Position numbers and translations under genes: made by a program. A stretch of 64,000 nt of DNA from positions 248,001 to 312,000 of the forward strand of contig NZ_BPQV01000001.1 of assembly GCF_022179465.1 (NCBI RefSeq), in the 5' to 3' direction. The stretch comes from Methylobacterium organophilum (GTDB lineage: Bacteria; Pseudomonadota; Alphaproteobacteria; Rhizobiales; Beijerinckiaceae). The notes below the pieces were generated by a model. It did no database searches. It had not been told where the DNA came from and was given only the letters and a program-made list of their open reading frames with translations. Below are positions 1 through 8,610 of the stretch, one piece after another; within the stretch, counting starts at the first letter, position 1; the number at the start of each line of letters is the position of its first letter.

Positions 1-96
1 TGCTATGCGCAAAATTCCCTGATGCGCAATTGAACTTCCTTACCGTATTATTACTCTAAGAAGGCTGTTGTTCTGCCCGCCTCGACGAGCCGATCT

Positions 97-693
97 GTGG
101 ACGCCCTGCCACCCTTTTACGACAACCTCGACGCCGCACACGAGGCGCTCTGGCGACTTCTCGAGGATGGGGTGCACGACCGTCGCAGCGCCTTCCATAC
201 CCCGACGCTGGGGACGGTCGACGCCCAGGGCCGGGCCCAGATCCGCACCGTCGTGCTCAGGGCCGCCGACGCCTATGGCGGCACCCTCCGCTTCCACTGC
301 GACCGCCGCTCGGAGAAGGCCACCGAGATCGCCCTGAACGGCGGTGCCTCCCTGCAGGCCTTCGACGCGGGCGCGAGGATCCAGATCCGGGTGGAGGGCA
401 GCGCGCGCCTCCACACCGACGACCTCCTGGCGGACGAAGCCTGGCGGGAATCCCGGGAGCAGAGCCGCCTCTGCTACGGGATCGCGCCGAGCCCCGGCAC
501 GGCGCTGCGGGAGGGCGGCGACTACACGCTGCCCGACACGCCACAGGCGATCGCGGCGGGCCGGAAGAACTTCGCGGCCGTGGTGCTGCACGCGGAACGG
601 CTGGAATTTCTCTACCTCGACCATCGCGGCCATCGCCGCGGCCTCTGGCTGCGCAGCGACGCGGGCTGGGTCGAGTGCTGGCTGGTGCCCTGA
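97..693 (+). CDS. Pyridoxamine 5'-phosphate oxidase-family flavin-binding protein
   Basis: 198 aa from a GTG start. The opening Y-DNLDAAHEALWRLLEDGV, the central TVVLRAADAYGGTLRFHCDRRSEKATEI block and the late NFAAVVLHAERLEFLYLD segment have the pattern of the split-barrel FMN-binding fold. In true PNPOx the R-T-V-V-L-R stretch lines FMN. The C-terminal PLP-binding signature of authentic PdxH is not obvious, so this is better called a PNPOx-like oxidoreductase than vitamin B6 oxidase. It stands alone and is convergent with the response regulator that ends at 700. The start is uncertain because no strong ribosome site precedes GTG 97. Confidence 0.75.
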   Translation: MDALPPFYDNLDAAHEALWRLLEDGVHDRRSAFHTPTLGTVDAQGRAQIRTVVLRAADAYGGTLRFHCDRRSEKATEIALNGGASLQAFDAGARIQIRVEGSARLHTDDLLADEAWRESREQSRLCYGIAPSPGTALREGGDYTLPDTPQAIAAGRKNFAAVVLHAERLEFLYLDHRGHRRGLWLRSDAGWVECWLVP

Positions 694-699
694 CCGCCC

Positions 700-1161
700 T
701 CAGAACTTGCCGAGCAGCGGGAAGTCCTGGCTCAGGGACGATTCGGTCGGCAGCGGCGCCTCGCGGCGGCGCGGCTTGCGGTTGAGGACCTGCTTCAGCT
801 TGGTCTTGAGCAGGGCGATGTCGAAGGGCTTGAGGATGAAGGCATCCGCGCCTGCGAGATGCGCGACGTTGATGTCCTCGAAGTTGAACGACGTCTCCGT
901 CAGGATGAAGGGCGTGTTCGTCAGGGCATCGTCGGCCCGGATCTCGCGCAGGAGCTGAATCCCGTCGATCGGCTCCATGTCGAGATCGGAGATCACCAGG
1001 GCGTATTTGCGCGTACGCAGCTTCTCCAGCGCCTCGGCCGCGTCCGACACGCCCTCGACCTCGGGGAAGCCGAGGCGCGTCATCAGCTCGACCTCGAGCC
1101 GGAGGAGCTTGGCTTGATCGTCGACGATCAAGATCGGGGGAGGCGCTTCGCTCATGGCCAC
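700..1161 (-). CDS. CheY-like single-domain response regulator
   Basis: 153 aa, almost all one receiver domain. The acidic pair is D14-D15, the phospho-acceptor is D59 (ISDLDMEP), the switch region is LTETS near residues 87-91, and the conserved lysine is K111 in ILKPF. There is no output domain. The basic linker and Ser-rich tail after residue 125 have no recognised function. It lies 23 bp downstream of the BLUF protein gene on the same strand, so the two are probably co-transcribed and the receiver may carry a light-dependent signal. That link is inference. Its nearness to flagellar genes also allows a motility role. Confidence 0.85.
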   Translation of the reverse strand: MAMSEAPPPILIVDDQAKLLRLEVELMTRLGFPEVEGVSDAAEALEKLRTRKYALVISDLDMEPIDGIQLLREIRADDALTNTPFILTETSFNFEDINVAHLAGADAFILKPFDIALLKTKLKQVLNRKPRRREAPLPTESSLSQDFPLLGKF

Positions 1162-1184
1162 CTATCGCTTCTGCACGAAGCCAT

Positions 1185-1667
1185 TCACACGAACAGATGG
1201 TCGATGCCCTGGCGGGACATCGATTCGGATTGCAACGTGATCGCCAAGGCGTGGATGGCAGCGCCGCGCGGGGTGCCGCGCTGGAGCGCGGGCAGCAGCG
1301 CCGCCTTATTGAAATGCGTATCGTTGGTGCCGTTGCGCGAGACGCAGGTGAAGGAGGTCACGAATTCGCGCTTGGTGATCTCCCGCCACTCGATGATCTG
1401 CACCTCGCGATGGCGCTGGTCGACGGAGATGCGCTGGAAGGTGTCGTGAATCGACTGGCGCTCGCCCTCGAGCACCTGCATGGCGAAATTGCCTTCCACG
1501 ATCATGAAGCTCGTCACCACCGCGAACTCGTTCTTCTTCTGCGCCTGGCGCGTGATCTCGCCGAGCTCGCGCGCCCGCACCGCCGGCTCCGCCGAAAGGT
1601 TGAGGCGGGAGAAGTAGATCAGGTGGACGAGGCTCGACCTCTTCTGTCGCATGGGGTCCGCTCTCAA
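1185..1667 (-). CDS. BLUF-domain blue-light sensor protein
   Basis: 160 aa. Residues about 12-110 fit the BLUF (FAD blue-light sensing) fold: Y18 in HLIYFSR, N46 in KKNEFAV and Q64 in FAMQVLEG sit at the positions of the flavin-contacting Tyr, Asn and Gln of AppA, with the same 18-residue Asn-Gln spacing. The later helix RISVDQRHREVQII is also typical. At the beta-5 positions where AppA has Trp104 and Met106 this protein reads Ser and Thr in EFVTSFTCVS, by hand alignment. There is no effector domain. The downstream receiver gene is a likely partner. M6 is an alternative start. Confidence 0.8.
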   Translation of the reverse strand: MRADPMRQKRSSLVHLIYFSRLNLSAEPAVRARELGEITRQAQKKNEFAVVTSFMIVEGNFAMQVLEGERQSIHDTFQRISVDQRHREVQIIEWREITKREFVTSFTCVSRNGTNDTHFNKAALLPALQRGTPRGAAIHALAITLQSESMSRQGIDHLFV

Positions 1668-1785
1668 TCACTCGGAAGCGATCGTTACGGCGGCGGCTAT
1701 AACGTGGCGTAAACGTCCAGAGCGAGATTCCCGTCTTCGTGACGGGATTCCAGGGGCGGGAATCTAGCCGGAAACGCCGGCTCGG

Positions 1786-1802
1786 CCGGCAGAAACTGCC
1801 GG
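1786..1802. promoter_or_regulatory. G+C-rich palindrome, candidate enhancer-binding-protein site
   Basis: A perfect inverted repeat: CCGGCAG, an AAA spacer, then CTGCCGG. It lies about 90-100 bp upstream of the sigma54 promoter of flgE, where bacterial enhancer-binding proteins usually bind. Its form resembles the G+C-rich ftr elements bound by FlbD in Caulobacter, as I remember them. No T-run follows, so it is not a good terminator. Confidence 0.4.
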
Positions 1803-1875
1803 GGTGGCCGGGTCAGGAGGGCCGAATTTGCCCGGCAGCCCGCGACCGGATCCATAAAAATCAAAGACTTAGATC

Positions 1876-1890
1876 TGGCACTGGCCTTGC
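1876..1890 (+). promoter_or_regulatory. Sigma54 (-24/-12) promoter of flgE
   Basis: TGGCAC at 1876-1881, a 5-nt spacer, then TTGC at 1887-1890. The GG and GC dinucleotides are 12 bp apart, as sigma54 requires. Transcription should start near 1902, about 34 nt before the flgE ATG. This matches the known sigma54 dependence of late hook genes in several alphaproteobacteria. Confidence 0.75.
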
Positions 1891-1935
1891 GCCGCCTCCC
1901 CCGAGGGTGAGTGCGCAAAACGCGGGGCTTCGATC

Positions 1936-3312
1936 ATGGACGTGTTCTCGGCGCTGCAGACGGCAGTCTCGGGCCTGAAGGCCCAATCCTTCGCGCTCGA
2001 CAACATCTCGGGCAACATCGCCAATTCGGCGACCACTGCCTACAAGCGGACCGATACGAGCTTCAGCGACCTCGTGACCGAGTTCGACAACCCGAAGCGG
2101 CAGGTCGCCGGCTCGGTCGCGGCCGATTCCCGCAAGACCACCTCGGTCCAGGGCCTGATCAGCGCCACCGACACCGCCACCAACATGGCGCTGAACGGCG
2201 ACGGCTTCTTCGTGGTCCAGACCAAGACCGGCATGTCCGGCAGCACGTCGACCTTCTCCGGCGACGTCTATACCCGGCGCGGCGACTTCGCCCTCGACAA
2301 GAACGGCTACCTCGTCAACGGCGGCGGCGCCTACCTGACGGGCTCCACCCTCGATCCGGCGACCGGGAACGTCACCGCGACGGGCTCGCCGATCCAGATC
2401 TCCAGCGCCACGCTTCCGGCCAAGGCCACCTCGACCATCACCTACTCGGCCATTCTGCCCAAGACGCCGGCCACCGGGAACACCTCCTCGTCCCTGCTGC
2501 CCGCCTTCTCGGACGGCACCGATGCCCGCGTTCTCTCGGGCACCGGCACCGGCACGGTGACGACGGCCAATGCGTCGACCTTCGTCAACGACAGCATCAC
2601 CGGCCCGACGCTGACCGTCTACTCGGCGGGCGGCGACGCCACGACGATCCAGACCCGCTGGGCCAAGGTCGCCAATGCCAGCGCCAGCGCGGGGACCAGC
2701 GACACCTGGAACCTGTTCTACGCCAACAACAACACCTCGACCGGCACGGACACGAGCTGGACCAATGTCGGCCAGGCCTTCACCTTCAATTCCAGCGGGC
2801 AGCTCTCCGCACCGACCGGCGGCTCGGTCCCGCTCTCGAACGTGACCATTGGCGGGACCGCGCTCGGCAACCTCACGCTCAAGCTCGGCTCGGGCGGCCT
2901 CACGCAACAGGCCTCCTCGGCCGGCACCGCGATCACCAACGCCCTGTCCCAGGACGGCTACAGCGCGGGCACGCTGAAGTCGCTCTCCGTCACCGAGAAC
3001 GGCACCATCCAGGGCACCTACACCAACGGGCGCACCCTGAGCCTCGCCACGGCCGCGACGGCGCGCTTTGCCAATGCGGACGGCCTGGTCGCCGATTCCT
3101 CCGGCACCTACGCGCAGACGGCGGATTCGGGCGAGCCCCTCAGCGGTCTGGGGGCCACGACGATCGTGGGCTCCAACGTCGAGGCCTCGAACACCGACAT
3201 TGCGAGCGAATTCTCGAAGATGATCGTAACCCAACAGGCCTATTCTGCGAACACGCGGGTCATGTCGACCGCGCAGAACATGATGTCGGACCTGCTGAAC
3301 GTCATCCGCTGA
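1936..3312 (+). CDS. flgE: Flagellar hook protein FlgE
   Basis: 458 aa. The N-terminal rod/hook signature MDVFSALQTAVSGLKAQ, then LDNISGNIANSATTAYKR, and the C-terminal heptad-rich SEFSKMIVTQQAYSANTR followed by a Leu-rich end are characteristic of hook proteins. The middle is the variable, Thr/Ser/Gly-rich surface domain. It polymerises outside the cell to form the flexible hook and is exported by the flagellar type III system, so no cleavable signal is expected. It is the first gene of flgE-flgK-flgL and lies just behind the sigma54 promoter. A long antisense open frame is a shadow. Confidence 0.93.
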   Translation: MDVFSALQTAVSGLKAQSFALDNISGNIANSATTAYKRTDTSFSDLVTEFDNPKRQVAGSVAADSRKTTSVQGLISATDTATNMALNGDGFFVVQTKTGMSGSTSTFSGDVYTRRGDFALDKNGYLVNGGGAYLTGSTLDPATGNVTATGSPIQISSATLPAKATSTITYSAILPKTPATGNTSSSLLPAFSDGTDARVLSGTGTGTVTTANASTFVNDSITGPTLTVYSAGGDATTIQTRWAKVANASASAGTSDTWNLFYANNNTSTGTDTSWTNVGQAFTFNSSGQLSAPTGGSVPLSNVTIGGTALGNLTLKLGSGGLTQQASSAGTAITNALSQDGYSAGTLKSLSVTENGTIQGTYTNGRTLSLATAATARFANADGLVADSSGTYAQTADSGEPLSGLGATTIVGSNVEASNTDIASEFSKMIVTQQAYSANTRVMSTAQNMMSDLLNVIR

Positions 3313-3353
3313 GGACGCGAGATCATACGCTCTGAGCGTGGAAGGAGGCCGAG

Positions 3354-5243
3354 GTGTCGTTCAGCGCCCTGAATACCGCTGCCGCCGGCCTCAAGGCGAC
3401 GCAGGCCCAGATCGGCGTCGTTTCGCAGAACATCGCGAATGTCGGCACGACGGGCTACGTCAAGCGCACGCTCGACACGGTCTTCACCAATGCCGGCAAT
3501 GCGGGCGTCGCCACCGGCACCATCGCCCGCGTCATCGACGCCGCCGCCCTCAAGCAGCTGCGCTCGGAGACCTCGGGCGCCGCCTATACCTCGATGATCG
3601 CGCAGGTGCGCAGCCAGATCGACACGCTGTTCGGCACGCCGGGCAGCGCGAACGCCCTCGACGGGCTGATGAACACCTTCACGCAGTCGCTGCAGACGCT
3701 GTCCTCCGACCCGACCTCGACGGCGGCGCGCTCGCAGGTGGTGGCGGCCGCCTCGAGCCTCGCCTCGGGGATCAACGGCGTCGCCGAGGGCATCCAGTCC
3801 CTGCGCACGGCGATGGAGGCGCAGCTCTCCACCGACACGTCGCAGGCCAGCACCTATCTCGCCTCCATCGCCTCGCTGAACGCCAAGATCACGGCGACGC
3901 CGGAAAGCGACGGCAGCCGGGCCGATCTCGAGGACCAGCGCGACCAGGCCCTCACCAGCCTGTCGGCGCTGATGGACGTGAACGCCGTGCCCCAAACCGA
4001 CGGCACGGTCACCGTGCTGACGACGGCGGGCGCTACCCTCGTCGACCATGCCGCGGCGGCGAGCCTCAGCTTCGATTCCCGCGGGACCCTGACGGCGGGC
4101 GCCACCTACGACAACGACCCGACGAAGCGCGGCGTCGGAACCATCGTCGCGACCACGCCGGGAGGGGCGACGATCGACCTCGTCGCCTCCGGGGCGATCC
4201 GCTCGGGCAGCCTCGCCGCCGAGCTGGAGCTGCGCGACAGCGTGCTGCCGCAGGCCCAGCGGCAGATGGACGACCTCGCCGCCGGCCTGTCCCGGGCCCT
4301 GACCGACGCGCAGGTGACGGGCACCGCGGCGAGCGCCGGCGGTAAGTCCGGCTTCGACCTCGACCTCACCGGCCTCTCCGCCGGCAACGCGATCACCCTC
4401 ACGCTGAAGGATTCCGCGGGCGCCACCCGCAACCTGATCCTGATGCCGTCGAACACGACGCCGCCCGCGAGCGTCCCCGCCGCCCTGACCAACGATCCGA
4501 ACGCCACGATCGTCCCCATCACCATCCCGAATCCGTCCTCGTCGGACCCGAGCGCGGTTCGCACGGCGATCGCCAACGCCCTGGGATCGAGCTTCACCGT
4601 CTCCGCCGTGCCGGGCGGGGCGAGCGGAGCCGTGCGCATCCTCTCGAACGGCGCCTCCGGCGACCCGAGCCTGCTCGCGGCCAATGCCAGCGTCACCCGG
4701 GTCGCCTCGACGAGCGACACCAAGAGCGGCAACGCGCAGATCGCGCTCTTCGTCGACGGCGCCGACAAGGGCCTCTACACCGGCTCCTTCGACGGCGGCG
4801 CGCAGCTCACGGGCTTCGCCCAGCGCATCACCGTCAACCCGACGGTCGCGAACAACAACGCGACCCTGGTGGTATCGAGCGCGACCAGCAGCACCGGCGA
4901 CGGCACCCGGGCGCAGGCCCTCTACGACGCCCTGACCAAGACCAACCAGACCTTCTCCGCGGCGAGCGGGATCGGCGGGGTCGATGCCCCGACCGCGTCG
5001 ACGCTGGCGAGCTTCCTCCAGAACGTCATCGCGAGCCAGGGCCAGGCGGCGACCACCGCCAAGAGCCTCGACGAGGGCCAGTCCATCGCCCTGTCGACGG
5101 CGCAGAGCCGCTTCGCCTCGCAATCGGGCGTCAACATCGACGAGGAAATGTCGAAGCTGATCGAGCTGCAGCAGGCCTATTCCGCCAATGCCCGGGTGCT
5201 CTCGGCGGCGCGGGACATGCTCGACACGCTGCTGCGCATCTGA
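3354..5243 (+). CDS. flgK: Flagellar hook-associated protein 1 FlgK
   Basis: 629 aa from GTG 3354, preceded by GGAAGGAGG, 41 bp after flgE. The N-terminus (FSALNTAAAGLKATQAQIG, SQNIANVGTTGYVKR) and the C-terminus (NIDEEMSKLIELQQAYSANARV, then ARDMLDTLLRI) are the coiled ends expected of the hook-filament junction protein. A helical region near residues 90-210 is followed by long beta-rich insertions around residues 330-520. It is slightly longer than the enterobacterial protein of about 550 aa. It is probably co-transcribed with flgE and flgL. Confidence 0.92.
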   Translation: MSFSALNTAAAGLKATQAQIGVVSQNIANVGTTGYVKRTLDTVFTNAGNAGVATGTIARVIDAAALKQLRSETSGAAYTSMIAQVRSQIDTLFGTPGSANALDGLMNTFTQSLQTLSSDPTSTAARSQVVAAASSLASGINGVAEGIQSLRTAMEAQLSTDTSQASTYLASIASLNAKITATPESDGSRADLEDQRDQALTSLSALMDVNAVPQTDGTVTVLTTAGATLVDHAAAASLSFDSRGTLTAGATYDNDPTKRGVGTIVATTPGGATIDLVASGAIRSGSLAAELELRDSVLPQAQRQMDDLAAGLSRALTDAQVTGTAASAGGKSGFDLDLTGLSAGNAITLTLKDSAGATRNLILMPSNTTPPASVPAALTNDPNATIVPITIPNPSSSDPSAVRTAIANALGSSFTVSAVPGGASGAVRILSNGASGDPSLLAANASVTRVASTSDTKSGNAQIALFVDGADKGLYTGSFDGGAQLTGFAQRITVNPTVANNNATLVVSSATSSTGDGTRAQALYDALTKTNQTFSAASGIGGVDAPTASTLASFLQNVIASQGQAATTAKSLDEGQSIALSTAQSRFASQSGVNIDEEMSKLIELQQAYSANARVLSAARDMLDTLLRI

Positions 5244-5257
5244 CGGGGATCTGAGGC

Positions 5258-7057
5258 ATGAGCAACATTCCCCCCTTCGCCGCCGGCAGCTACGCCTCCG
5301 ACCGGCAGACCGCCAATCTCGTCAAGCTGAAGGGCCAGCTCGCCGCGCTGACGACGCAGCTCACCACGGGCCAGTCGGCGCAGAGCTACGGCGGCCTGGG
5401 CGCCGGGCGCACCACCAGCCTCTCCGCCCGCGCCGCGATCAGCGCCCTCGACGGCTACACCGCGGCCATCACCGCCGGGACGACCCGCGTCAGCCTGGCG
5501 AGCGCCGGCCTGACCCAGCTCTCGACCCTCTCGGACACGGTCCAGCGCAGCATCACCGCCTATCTGTCGCCCTCGAGCAGCACGCTGCTGAACACGGTGG
5601 GCAGCATCGCCGGCAACAGCCTCGACGCCGCCATCGACGCCCTGAACCAGTCGGCGGCGGGGCAATACATCTTCGCCGGCCGCGACTCGGACAACGAGCC
5701 GGTGATCGACAGCGCCACCATGCTGAACGGCGACGCCAGCAAGGGCCTCGTCGGGCTCAAGGCGCTGATCGCCGAGCAGAAGACCGCCGATCTCGGGCCG
5801 AACGGCGACGGCCGCCTCACTCCGACCGCGAGCGGGTCCACCGTGACGCTGACCGAGGATGGGAGCGCCGAGGCCCGGGCCAATTTCGGGTTCTCGCTCC
5901 TCTCGGCCAAGAGCTCGAACACCAGCGCGATCGCGGCCACGCCCATCGCCGCCACCGCGGCGAACGTGGACGTCGCCTTCGCGAGCCAGCCCGCCGCCGG
6001 CGACCGGGTGCGGGTCGCCCTGCTGCAATCGGACGGCAGCCAGAAGATCGTCGACCTGACCGCCACGACCAGCGCGGACGGGGGCGCCAACACCTTCAAG
6101 ATCGATCCGGGCGGGGACCCGGCCGTGACGGCGGCGAACCTGAAGGCGGCCCTGGGAACGGGCGCGCAGATCGCCAGCGTGCAGAGCGCGAGCCCGCCCG
6201 GCATCAGCGCCAGCTTCACCGGCGGAAGCCCGGCCTCGGCCAGCCTCGCCGTCAACGGGACGCCGGCCGCGGGCGATACCGTGACGGTGACGGTCGGGCT
6301 CCATGACGGCAGCACGCAGACCATCACCCTGACCGCGGCGGCCACCGCCGCTGCGAGCTCGACCACCAGCTTCGCCATCGGCGCGACCCCGGCGGCGACG
6401 GCGGCCAACCTCTCCGCCGCCCTGACCAACGCGCTCAAGAACACGGCGCAGACCGCGCTCTCGGCGAGCTCGGCGCTGCGGGCCTCGCAGAACTTCTTCG
6501 ACGGGTCGAGCAGCGCCGGGCTCGCCCCCCGCCGGGTCTCGGCCGACGGCAACGGCTATGCCGAGACCGCCAGCACCGGGACGGTGATCTGGTACAAGGG
6601 CGACGACACCTCCCCGGATGCCCGCTCCACCGCCACGCTCCAGGTCGGCGCCACCCAGACTGTCCAGGTCGGGGCGCAGGCCAACGAGGCGCCGATCAAG
6701 GGCCTGCTCGCGAGCCTCGCCGCGGTCTCCGCGGAGGGGAGCGTCAATGCCTCGGACACGGTGGCGACCACGCGCTACGCCGCCCTCGCCCAGAAGGCGA
6801 ACACCCTGATCGTCGGCAGCAAGGAAGGCCTCACCCAGATCAGCGCGGATTTCTCCCGCGCCAACGCGACGATGACCGCCGCCAAGTCCAACGCCGCGGA
6901 GACCAAGGTGACGTTGCAGAACGCCATCGACGGCGTCGAGGGCATCTCGACCGAGGAGGTGATGGTGAAGCTCCTCGATCTGCAGACCCAGCTCCAGGCG
7001 AGCTACCAGCTCACCTCCAAGATCGCGCAGCTCTCCCTCGTGAACTACATGAGCTGA
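5258..7057 (+). CDS. flgL: Flagellar hook-associated protein 3 FlgL with duplicated central domain
   Basis: 599 aa, about twice the usual length of about 300. Its flagellin-like ends are recognisable: LVKLKGQLAALTTQLTTGQ and LSDTVQRSITAYLSP early, and KVTLQNAIDGVEGISTEEVM with LLDLQTQLQASYQLTSKI late. The excess is a central insertion holding two copies of a module of about 65 aa (residues about 236-300 and 328-391), each with PAAGD, DGS, an LTA strand and TAANL-AAL. It is 14 bp downstream of flgK. It links hook-associated FlgK to the filament. Confidence 0.88.
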   Translation: MSNIPPFAAGSYASDRQTANLVKLKGQLAALTTQLTTGQSAQSYGGLGAGRTTSLSARAAISALDGYTAAITAGTTRVSLASAGLTQLSTLSDTVQRSITAYLSPSSSTLLNTVGSIAGNSLDAAIDALNQSAAGQYIFAGRDSDNEPVIDSATMLNGDASKGLVGLKALIAEQKTADLGPNGDGRLTPTASGSTVTLTEDGSAEARANFGFSLLSAKSSNTSAIAATPIAATAANVDVAFASQPAAGDRVRVALLQSDGSQKIVDLTATTSADGGANTFKIDPGGDPAVTAANLKAALGTGAQIASVQSASPPGISASFTGGSPASASLAVNGTPAAGDTVTVTVGLHDGSTQTITLTAAATAAASSTTSFAIGATPAATAANLSAALTNALKNTAQTALSASSALRASQNFFDGSSSAGLAPRRVSADGNGYAETASTGTVIWYKGDDTSPDARSTATLQVGATQTVQVGAQANEAPIKGLLASLAAVSAEGSVNASDTVATTRYAALAQKANTLIVGSKEGLTQISADFSRANATMTAAKSNAAETKVTLQNAIDGVEGISTEEVMVKLLDLQTQLQASYQLTSKIAQLSLVNYMS

Positions 7058-7074
7058 TCCGTTCGGCGCCTGCG

Positions 7075-8586
7075 TCAGCCCTCCACCTGGCTCCAGAAGC
7101 CGCTCTTGCGGCCATGGGTCCTGCGCAGGCCCTCGCGATAGGCGGCGTGGTCGGGCACGAGGCTGCCCGGCGCCAGCTCGGCCTCCAGGGCCTCCAGCCG
7201 GGCGAGATGGCGCGCCCCGTGGCCATAGGCCGGGGCGCGGCCTCGTTCGAGGATGTCGTCGATGAGTGCCCGGTAGAGGAGGCTCGCGGCGAGCGGATGG
7301 TCCGGCTCCAGCGCCTCGGCAGCGGGCGCGAGCAATTCCCAGTTTCGGCCCTCCCATTCCGTGCGCCGGTCGATCACGAGGCGGGCGGCCCGGCCGAGAT
7401 CCGGCCAGCGCAGGAAGAAATAGAGTGCGCCGTGCGGATCCGTGCGGGCGGCCGCATGGGCGAAGGCGCGGGCCAGGGCCTCGTCGTCCTCGAAATCCGG
7501 CAGCCGGGCGAGGTAGTCGCGCAAGGCCTGGGGATCGAGCCCGCGCTCGAACTGGCCCCAGCGCAGGGCCTGCGCCTCCTCCGGGCGGCCGAGCGCCTCC
7601 AGGGCGGCGATTTCCACGATCCGGCTGTGCCGGTCGTCCGGCCGCGGCCCCGCCGTGCCGGCGATCATGTCCGCGCGGGTCAGGACGACGAGGCCGGGCC
7701 GGGACGGCCTGCGCAGCCAGTCCAGCGCCTCCTGCGGCCGCCCGGCGGCGATCAGTCGTTCGGCGATGGCCGCCCCGTTCGGCCGCTCGGGGGAACGCTC
7801 CGTCTCCAGGGCGATGAAGGCCTCGACGTCGCCCCGGGCATCGGCCACCGCCTGACGGAGCTCGATCAGCCGCATCCGGTCGAGCCGCGTCTCCCAGTCG
7901 AGGACGCCGGCGCCCCCCTTCCGCGTCCGGGCCGGAAGCGGCGGGGTCGCGGCGGCGAGATCGGCGTCGAAGGCCTCGAGCGCCTCTCCCGACAGCGGGG
8001 GGATGAGGGCGGCGACGACGCCGGCGAGCAGGCCGAGCCCGTCCCCCGCGAGCCGCGGCACCAGGGCCCGCGCGGTGGCGAGCGCCGCCTCCGGCGTCAG
8101 GCCGGCCGCGATTTCACAGGCCGTCTCCGCCGCCGTCTCGTAGAGCCCGTAGACTTGGCCGCTCGAATCCTCGACCCGCTCCAGCACGCCTCCGGCTCCG
8201 GCGAGGAAGCGGACCAGGCGGTCGAGCGCCATGCCGGGATCGAGGCGCCTGAGATCGACGCGGATCGTGGCGAGCATCGCCGCGAGATCGGCGGCGAAGG
8301 CTTTGCGCTTCTGCCAGTCGATGAAGCCGCGGGCCTTTTCCAGGGCGGCGAGCCGGCGGTCGACGAGGGACGCGACCGCATCCGCCCCCTGCAACCCGGC
8401 GAGCGCGGCGCTGACGCGCTTGCGGAAGGCGGCATTGATCCCCGTCTCTTCCAGGACGAGGCGGATCAGCGTCGCGGCGTCGAGGGCGGCGAGCGTCTCC
8501 TCGGAGGGCGTGGTCGAGCGGCTCGCGCGCTTGCGGGCCGGCTTCGCATCGGATCCGGAAACCTTCGGGGCCGTCCTGCGCGCCAT
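7075..8586 (-). CDS. Conserved hypothetical protein, DUF6880-like
   Basis: 503 aa, largely helical, with a basic Ser/Thr/Lys-rich N-terminus (residues 1-30). It has repeated Ala/Leu-rich helices reminiscent of solenoid repeats, for example IAERLIAAGRPQEALDWLRR, a TPR/Sel1-like rhythm. The C-terminal segment LAASLLYRALIDDILERGRAPAYGHGARHLARLEAL resembles the end of alphaproteobacterial DUF6880 proteins, from memory only. No signal peptide, membrane segment or catalytic motif is visible. It is convergent with flgL and does not look like a flagellar gene. The function is unknown. Confidence 0.65.
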   Translation of the reverse strand: MARRTAPKVSGSDAKPARKRASRSTTPSEETLAALDAATLIRLVLEETGINAAFRKRVSAALAGLQGADAVASLVDRRLAALEKARGFIDWQKRKAFAADLAAMLATIRVDLRRLDPGMALDRLVRFLAGAGGVLERVEDSSGQVYGLYETAAETACEIAAGLTPEAALATARALVPRLAGDGLGLLAGVVAALIPPLSGEALEAFDADLAAATPPLPARTRKGGAGVLDWETRLDRMRLIELRQAVADARGDVEAFIALETERSPERPNGAAIAERLIAAGRPQEALDWLRRPSRPGLVVLTRADMIAGTAGPRPDDRHSRIVEIAALEALGRPEEAQALRWGQFERGLDPQALRDYLARLPDFEDDEALARAFAHAAARTDPHGALYFFLRWPDLGRAARLVIDRRTEWEGRNWELLAPAAEALEPDHPLAASLLYRALIDDILERGRAPAYGHGARHLARLEALEAELAPGSLVPDHAAYREGLRRTHGRKSGFWSQVEG

Positions 8587-8610
8587 GCCCTTCGCCTCAC
8601 GGGGCCGCGG

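Noticed and set aside
1-29. Direct repeat ATGCGCAA twice, 17 bp apart
   Set aside because: Short, at the window edge, and no associated feature can be read.
1861-7357. Long minus-strand frames opposite flgE, flgK and flgL
   Set aside because: Arg/Gly/Ala-rich shadows of G+C-rich genes with no domains.
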